Source: Antedon mediterranea (Eukaryota > Echinodermata > Crinoidea > Comatulida > Antedonidae). From it: 64,000 bases of DNA. Shown in pieces: positions 57,024 through 64,000 of the stretch; positions within the stretch are counted from its first letter, which is position 1, and each line of letters starts with the position of its first letter. The position numbers and the translations under genes are program-made. The DNA is taken from NCBI RefSeq assembly GCF_964355755.1, contig NC_092670.1, positions 3,435,001 through 3,499,000 on the forward strand, read 5' to 3'. The notes beneath the pieces were generated by a model. The model had not been told where the DNA came from, searched no databases, and was given only the letters and a program-made list of their open reading frames with translations.

Positions 57024-58985
57024 TTACAATCCCTTGAGTACGCGTGCTTTCCACTTTTTAAGAGGTCCGTGATCTGGGAAGTACTGGACACTAACGCCAT
57101 CTGGTATTAAATGTCCGCTTGCACGTTTTTCTTCATAGTCTGGGCGATCCCACTTAGTGAAGCCCCATCGTTTAGAGATGTAGATCTGTGGTTTAAAAAA
57201 AGAGGGGTTACAATTTACTTACTACTTCTAAAGATGTCAGACAGGAGAAAATACTTGCTTTTTTTTAACATTTATTAACAATTATATGTTGTACCTTCTG
57301 TCGTCCTGGGTACTTGAACTTTGCCCTCCTGAATGCTTCAAGGGCATGTGCACGGCTTCCTTCTTTTATTCTTATGGACATGATTGTTTGACCGATTCGG
57401 ACACGAGCAACTGTTCCCTGTGGCTTACCAAAGGCACCTCTCATTCCGGTTTGAAGCCTAAGTGAAAAAAATTAAATATTTACTGGGTTTTTAGTCGCGT
57501 GGAAGCGACTCTATAGTTCACTATGTCGGTCGGTCGGTCCGGTATCACTATGCGTTTTATCGCTTTCTGACCTTATCTTGATATCAGTTTAATCTAGCTA
57601 GGTCAATTTTTCACAGTATATTCCTTATGGCCAGGAATCAATGTGGTTATGTTTTCACGGTGCGCAATAAAAAATTACGCGGTCTACGCACGATTTAACG
57701 AAATCACGTTTGTAATCATATCTTCACAACCATGAATCACAATTAAATAAAATTTGGTACTCATAAATTTCAGGGCATAAATCATCATATGACAATACAA
57801 TTACGTGCGTAGCGCATGTGCGCTTAACATTTTCAAAATTTATTTTCGATGAAATAAGAGTACATTTCAGGCAATTTTAAGCGTTTACAAAATTGCCATG
57901 AGTGCGCATATTTTTGCGCGCGCACTGCGCGTTAAATGTTATTGCGCACTCTTTTTGCCCGATTTCTGTTTTCTTGACTTACTTTTCAACTCGAAATTAC
58001 GTTATACGAGCACGTCGAAAGTGACAGGCTACGCACGTGTAAATTTAAAAAAAAAAAATGTTTTTAAACATTTCAACATTTTTAAACATGTTCAGTAATT
58101 TCGGTCAGTATAGTTCGGTCGGTCGGTCGGTCTCTGTCGGTCCGGTATCACTATGCATTGTAGCACGCGACTTAGTGGCTGTTGGCCTTGTTTTTCAACT
58201 GGGTTAGTCGTTGTGTAGATCTATAAAAAAAAATAAAAATGTTATCTATATCTTACCTATCAGCTCCGGCACACGACAACATTTTATTGATTCGGACGAT
58301 GTGGAATGGATGTACCCGTATCCTGATGTGGAACGAATCCTTTCCACAGTGTTTCACCATGTATTTGTTGGCACAGATACGAGCGGCTTCAAGAGCCTCG
58401 GAAGAAAGCTGCTCAAACTCGTCGGACACCATGTGAATACAAAGTGGAAATTCATCTACAAGCGCCTTCTTACGACCCAAATCAAAGATACGAATCTTAG
58501 GATCTTTAAAAAAGAATATATAAAATATTAGTATAAAGAAATACGCCTTTTTGACTATGTTGTTCTTACTAGGAGTAAAAAACTTAGTTAAATTAGACTT
58601 AGGTTAGTAAGTACCATTAATATATTGCCATGTAGCTTTTAATTTATTTCAAGTTACTTACCTGGTACACCCCTGCAGAAACGAGACTTGGGGTATGGTT
58701 TGTTTTTGCAGTAACGATAGCTGGAAAGTTAAATTAAAAATATATCATTTATTTTACATAAAACTAAAAATAAAATACCAGCCACAAGCCTAACTAGGGC
58801 TAGGCCTAGCATTTATGAATTCCCCGTCAATAATATGATGTTAAATTTCTCAAGTGTAGTCGAATTTTGTCATTCTATAGGCCCGGGCCCGATCCACATT
58901 CAAGCCCAGTTCTAGCCTACTAGGAGGAGGTGTCGAACTACTACGTTATCCACTTACCATCGGGCTGGTCGTCGTCCCATTTTTC
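57024..58985 (-). CDS. RPL10: 60S ribosomal protein L10 (uL16)
   Basis: Coding exons on the minus strand: 58980-58958 (exon starts at 58985), 58720-58662, 58503-58257, 57457-57295, 57185-57024. The sum is 654 nt, 217 residues, against 214 in human. The sequence is near-universal: [20 protein letters not shown] at the start, [20 protein letters not shown] in the middle (next to the P-site loop of the large subunit), and the RKGT-type region [19 protein letters not shown]. uL16 joins the 60S subunit late and contacts the tRNA sites; its loading is the last maturation step. Intron 3 holds element B2. The gene is head-to-head with the SNX29-like gene. Confidence 0.97.
57492..58190 (+). mobile_element. 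Microsatellite-bearing element B, copy 2 (RPL10 intron 3)
   Basis: It runs from TAGTCGCGTGGAAGCG to GGCCTTG between runs of T. Two tetranucleotide arrays of the ggtc/gtct type near the ends are each followed by ccggtatcactatgc. It is the inverse of B1 at 4950-5707 with only scattered changes. Confidence 0.75.
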
Positions 58986-59155
58986 CTGAAATAAATTTAC
59001 AAAATTGAGATTAGAATCTATATTTCTTGTAAAAATAAAACCACCAATTAATTGAAAATGTATTAGGTGAAATGAACGTTACATTTTTGTTAAGGAAAAA
59101 AGGCACTAAATTAGTGATTAAATACGATTTCTATGGCCATAAATGTTATACCCAC

Positions 59156-59188
59156 CTTGTTGAAGGACAGTGTTGGGAAAAGAGAAAG
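59156..59188 (-). promoter_or_regulatory. Predicted non-coding 5'-TOP exon of RPL10
   Basis: On the minus strand the stretch starts with the pyrimidine run CTTTCTCTTTTCC. It ends AACAAG before a GTGGGT donor at 59155, and the next exon has an acceptor tttatttcag just before 58985. A start within a C-plus-pyrimidine tract is the hallmark of translationally controlled ribosomal protein mRNAs. The position is inferred from sequence only. Confidence 0.6.
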
Positions 59189-60302
59189 ATTATTGAGCAA
59201 TAGCGCCCTTATGCAGTCATTTTATACTCGCTCGCTTAGGCTTGAAATGGCTGTCGCAAATTTGCAAGTCATTTATATTAGTCATAATTTTGATGTTCTA
59301 GAATGGATTGTATTCATTGAGGATTGCATACATACAGGTTTTGATATAAACCAATTGAAAAAACGACAAATTTATTTTTTTTGTGAGATATTAGGCAAAA
59401 TTATTATAAATGTACGTAGACCTAAACTTCGAAGGGCCTGGTGGATAAAGGCTATAACTCTGAGGAAAATATTGACCTCTGAACTCTTCATCATGAGACC
59501 TGGTTTGTTTTTATTTACTTTTTAAATCGTAAGTTAAATACTGTATATTGAACAATTACTTAAAATTAAATAAATTTTATAATGGTGATCATTTCCTATG
59601 TTATTGCTATGTTAGACATTTTTACTTTAAAATGATTGGTGGCTAGCGGGAGCCAGATAGCTGCGGTTGTTGTGCGCCAAGGGTTGAGCCTATTTCGGAT
59701 GGGTGTGTGTGAGAGCCGAGTTAAGGGCAAGAAGGCATATGTTAGGCATTGTTTTTGGGGTCGTTTCGCCCCAGGAAATTTACATGTAGAAACTGTTATT
59801 CATCAGTATATGTTTTTAAATATTATTAAATACATTATAAATACTAAAGTATGTATATGTGTTTTTACTATATATATATATATTGAGAATCATGTCATAA
59901 ATTAAATTTGGTAATTTGATTTAATAAATAAACTCCTACTACTAGGCCTATGTATAAGTATATTAATATTAATATTATTTAATGCCGTGGCTAAAGATAC
60001 GGTAACGTATCCTAACTTCCGTTTGCTAAAGGTACGGTAAAATTGTATACGTCATAATCAGCCCGTTTACTAAAGGTACGGTAAAATTGTATATGATGTC
60101 ATAATCAATCAGCCAGTGGGGTGGTGGTACATGTGTGACGTCATTGTGTAAGGACTTTGGATTTGTTTTCATACCTTTATCATACCTTTAGCAAACAGAA
60201 GTTAGGATACGGTACCATATTTTTAGCCACAGCGTAATATTAAGATAGACGAATATTATATTATACTTAATAATTTTATACATTTTGATATATTTTCAGG
60301 CG
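59189..60302. promoter_or_regulatory. Intergenic region between RPL10 and SNX29-like genes
   Basis: Contains both upstream regions. The SNX29-like start codon is preceded by a splice acceptor (atattttcag at 60291-60300), so at least one non-coding exon must lie in here; I could not place it. The family F element occupies 59984-60236. Confidence 0.4.
59984..60236 (+). mobile_element. Family F MITE-like repeat, complete copy
   Basis: The ends cgtggctaaagatacggtaa and the inverted cgctgtggctaaaaatatgg. Inside, gtttgctaaaggtacggtaaaattgtata is duplicated and the right half carries its complement. Partial copies occur at 14078 and 15905. Confidence 0.65.
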
Positions 60303-63300
60303 ATGGATAAAAACAAAACCGATAAACAAAATTTACTAGACCGGCTGTTAGATGCGGTGAAACAGTGTCAGGTTCGTTTTGGTGGTCGCACAGAACTTGC
60401 TACTGATGTGGACAGCAGGGTATCATGCTTATGTGCACAATTTGAAACCGTACTTATGCACGGTTTAAAGAAATCGTCAGGAAATCCACTAAGTGCAATT
60501 AAGTATGATATTTTTTTTGTTTTCAATTTAGAGTTTCTGAATTTTGTATGAATTTATTAGAAAAAAAAAGAAAACATCTTGACCTAAATTGATATATCGT
60601 GTGCTTATTTTACAGACAAATGACAGGTATTCAAGTGCCATCAATTGCCGGTATTAAAACAGAAACAGATGCTGGTAAATAATTATATTCAGAAATTGTT
60701 TACATTTTGTATATTATATTATTAGAGTTATTAAATTTAGCGAAGTGTATACATTTTAAATTTCAGTATTCTGGCCAATTGTAAAAGAGCATCTTACACG
60801 CCATGAACTGCAACGGTACACGTCCCTTAAGAATATTACAACTGATGCTGGTAGAGGGCGTGCTTGGCTGCGGAGCACATTGAATGAACATTCGCTTGAA
60901 CGTTATTTACATACAATGCAGGCGAATAAACAGTTGTTGTCGTAAGTGTCCTCAAATTTTTACAAATTCATGTGCAGAGGTTGTGTTTTTTATTTTGGTT
61001 GTGCCTGAGTGGATACGATTTCATCGTGCTTATACATTGAACTGCACATATTAAAACACCTGTTTTCCAATAATATGAATAAGTATTTTGGTTTATATGT
61101 TTGCTTTTTGTGACCAGTTAGAGGCCAGAAATTTTGTTATTTGCTCAGCTAGACTCGGCTAGTGGGAACATTCTGCAGTCTCAACTTATATTTACTCTAC
61201 TTTCAGTCAGTTTTATGAACCGTGGTCGTTTATTCTTGACGAGGAGAGAGCAAGCATGCTACCTACTATGGCTAGGGGATTGGGCTCTATATTATTTGCA
61301 ATTAACATTGACAATGAACAACTTAATGGAATTAAACCGGTAAGCTTTTTGATCTGTCGTAAATTTCAAGAATATTTTGTAGGGATGAACCATCAGTCCA
61401 ATTAATGACACTTAATTGTCCTGGGAGATCTGTCTGTATCAAACAAAAAAGACTGGGTGTAATTAATAGAAAATATATTTTGTAATTTCCAGTCCAAAAG
61501 ATGACACTTAAATGTTTGGTATGAGATCTGGCATAATTAATAAGAGATATATTTTGTAGGGACCACACAATTCCAGTCCAAAAGATAACACTTAAACTGG
61601 TATTAGATGAGATCTGGTATAATTAATAAGAGATATATATTTTTTTAATTGCTTAGGCTTCATTACCTTCGCTGTCGTCAATGATTAGCACTGAAACCCC
61701 TCAGTTGATTGATAGCACTACGATAGAACAGGAGCCAGTATTGTCAAAAGAGGTGTCCAGTCGCACAGGTAGGTTGACTGCAGTTACAGTAGGTGTACTG
61801 ATGCAACAAAAAATAGTCTCAAATTAGCTAAGCTAATTACTGTGCCTATATGTATACATAAGGATACATTCTTCTTCTTCTACATAAACTTCTGAAATGA
61901 ATTGAATTAAATTCAATCTATTTATTAAGTACAATCCATTATATTTACAATTATTTTTTGCCTATTTTTCTTGTCTCAGGTTCATTTGACAAAGAAAAGA
62001 AAGAGAAAAAGAAAAAAAAGAAGAAAGGACCGACATCTATAGTGTCATTTGACGATGAAGATTCAGAAAAAAGTTCAACGGAAAATCATCCTTTGTCAAA
62101 AAGGAAACCTAAAAGCCAAAAATCATCCCCTTCCAAAAGTGGTACAACCCATATTTCCAACACATCGACAATTCAAAATGTTTATGAATATAAAGGTGAA
62201 AGGTTAACTCAGAAAAAAGAAATAGATAAAGGTCAAGAGTTACAGGTCAATGAACGGTTACATGATGGTTCTTTCGATGCTGGAACGTCAGAGGCTATTA
62301 CTTTAGAAGATACAACGCCAACAAACTCTATTCCAATAAATTTTAAGACCTCATTGCATCCATCCCATTCAGACAATATTATAACTAACCAATCACATCT
62401 TTCCACTTCTTTTCCCGGGAAAACTCCACCTTCAACTCCATATGATTCATCGCTTCTCTCTCAATACGAGAAGATGGACTCTGATTATATTTCAAGAAAA
62501 CTACAGGCTGGCGATACACAATCTTCACAGCAAAATTCAGATGAATTTGAAGGGTCTGAGGAAGTAGTTCCAACGGAGACGCAAAAAAGCGTTTTAGTAA
62601 ATGGAGAAGTTGTTCATTTGAGAGCTTCCAGCCAAGATGGGTTATTCCAAGTGTTTGGTGAAGATGGACCTGGTGATTTAATACCATTATCACAAGATGC
62701 TGCCACAACAGGTAAAACTATTCTTCCCAAATACTCCCCTTCATTTTGCTTCCTTAATTAAAGACTGAATGTTCTTAGCCAGCTCATTATTTAGTTACTA
62801 TTTAGCAAACATGAACAACATTTAATGATTTATCCTATATTGTTTCGCTTTAAAGAATCCTGGGTTAGATATTTTAGCAATTTGTTTAATGTTTCGTAAC
62901 ATTGTTAGTGTAGTTTAGTTTAAAAGTGTTTGTATCTTGTATGTGTTGTTTGTCTATGTGTTGAGTTTACTGTTGGATGGGAATAGAAATAATTATTTAG
63001 GTACTATCTAGCAAACATGAACAACATTTTATTATGTTTCGTGGTGGCTTTGAAGGCCACTTTAACATAGCCTTTTCTTTCTAATGTAATAAATGTTATT
63101 CGATTATTTACATTTTTTTTTTTTTTAGAGGATACGCAATCGAATGATTCAAGCATGTTGGGGTTTGGCATTGAAACAGAAAGTGCTACAATGGGAGTTG
63201 CACTTGCTCAGAAAGGTCTTCAGTTAAAGTAAATTATACAACATTTGTTTTTTCATTTACCATATTCTTTTCTATTTAATGTACATAGAAATATCTGGGT

Positions 63301-64000
63301 TTTTTTTGGGTTTTTTTGGTCAATTTGAGTGAATTTAAATAGTGTTCTTTTATTTATTTTTTTTATTTAGGTTGCCAAAGTTTCTAGAAAATTCTACACT
63401 ACCTTCACCAGAATATGAATCAATGTCCACTGGTAATTATCAGTTTAATTCTGATTGCTAAAGTTAATCATTCTAATAAGACTTGTATGAATTCTTCCTA
63501 TTTTGAACTGCAAGTTTGGAATTAAAAGTTATTGTACAAATTGATATTAAAATTGTGTCTTATTTTAGATGATTTGAAGCAAGCGTTAATGTCTATAATG
63601 ATGCGTAAAGATGAAGTTGAAGACCAGAATAAGTGAGAAAAATATTTTTTTTCTGTTATTTGTCATTCAATGATTTATTCTATATTATTTCGCTTTAAAG
63701 AATCCTGGGTTAGATATTTCTAGCAATTCTTGTATATTTTGTAAAATTGTAGTAGTTTGGTTAAAAATGTTTGTATTTTATATGTGTTGAGTGGTGAATC
63801 TTGAGTTTACTGTTTGATGGGAAAGAGTGTTACATGACAATTCATTTCATTATTTTTAAAAATGAATTACTATTTACGTTTTAAACTTGATTTGTAGATC
63901 ATTACGAGTGTTACTTGACAGTGAAATGGAGCATACAGCTAAGTTACGAGCCGAGTTGGACGAACTTAAGAAAGATTACGATGACCAGGAGGAACAAAGT
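60303..64000 (+). CDS. SNX29: SNX29-like RUN-domain protein, 5' part
   Basis: Ten exons in the window: 60303-60502, 60616-60674, 60767-60941, 61207-61339, 61657-61768, 61980-62711, 63129-63228, 63371-63432, 63569-63632, 63898-64000 (runs on). Phases agree; 580 codons. The N-terminus LLDRLLDAVKQCQVRFGGR, then CLCAQFETVLMHGLK, GRAWLRSTLNEHSLERYLH and MARGLGSILFAINID, matches the RUN domain of sorting nexin 29 (formerly RUNDC2A) closely along about residues 10-190. A Lys-run followed by SIVSFDDEDSE is also shared with the human protein. The large exon 6 is a disordered Ser/Thr-rich linker. Exons 9-10 (MMRKDEVEDQNKSLRVLLD, EMEHTAKLRAELDELKK) begin the coiled coil. The PX domain, which binds phosphoinositides, would lie past the window. 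RUN domains usually bind small GTPases; SNX29's exact role is not well known. Confidence 0.93.

Noticed and set aside
59133..59525. 130-codon plus-strand frame upstream of the SNX29-like gene
   Set aside because: No domain resemblance; it overlaps the likely RPL10 leader exon and lacks splice signals that would join it to a gene.

Overview
This window is animal nuclear DNA. It is AT-rich, its genes are split by GT-AG introns, and it carries many nested transposable elements. The recognisable host proteins (TRMT1, RPL10, a SNX29-type RUN protein, an MXRA7-like and a FAM227-like protein) point to a metazoan. The MXRA7 match, the many invertebrate-type MITEs, Helitron-like elements and 5S/tRNA-type SINE, and the frequent aggcct palindromes suggest a marine invertebrate deuterostome, perhaps an echinoderm. 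The species-level guess is inference. All exon joins were made by hand from splice signals and reading phase; none was tested against transcripts.

Layout. (1) 1-13.9 kb: a minus-strand gene that leaves the window at the left edge. It joins a NACHT NTPase to a Roc-type GTPase with a P-loop and a DFGGQ motif. Its 8.4-kb second intron is filled by nested transposons: a terminal-inverted-repeat element with an 8-bp target duplication, two further insertions inside that element, a cluster of Helitron-like elements and a 724-bp palindromic MITE. (2) 14-33 kb: no host gene was found. It is a repeat region with a degenerate Ty3-type LTR retroelement whose gag is broken by a second, non-autonomous LTR element, a 3.1-kb element with a 10-bp target duplication, a 2.1-kb element with hairpin ends, a 1.6-kb hAT-like element and a truncated LINE. 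(3) 33.7-44.4 kb: a 14-exon FAM227-family gene, minus strand. (4) 42.9-47.2 kb: a chimeric 5S/tRNA SINE split by a foldback element (this part lies in the first FAM227 intron), then a LINE end, MITEs and a 30-bp minisatellite. (5) 47.5-49.0 kb: an MXRA7-like membrane protein gene, minus strand. (6) 51.3-56.3 kb: TRMT1, plus strand, 13 coding exons. (7) 57.0-59.2 kb: RPL10, minus strand, with a predicted non-coding 5'-TOP exon. (8) 60.3-64.0 kb: the 5' part of a SNX29-like gene, plus strand, leaving the window at the right edge.

The right half is a housekeeping cluster with two head-to-head pairs (MXRA7-like/TRMT1 and RPL10/SNX29-like). Nothing suggests these genes share a pathway. The most unusual locus is the NACHT-Roc gene, a candidate innate-immune or stress-sensing protein with two nucleotide-binding modules in one chain.
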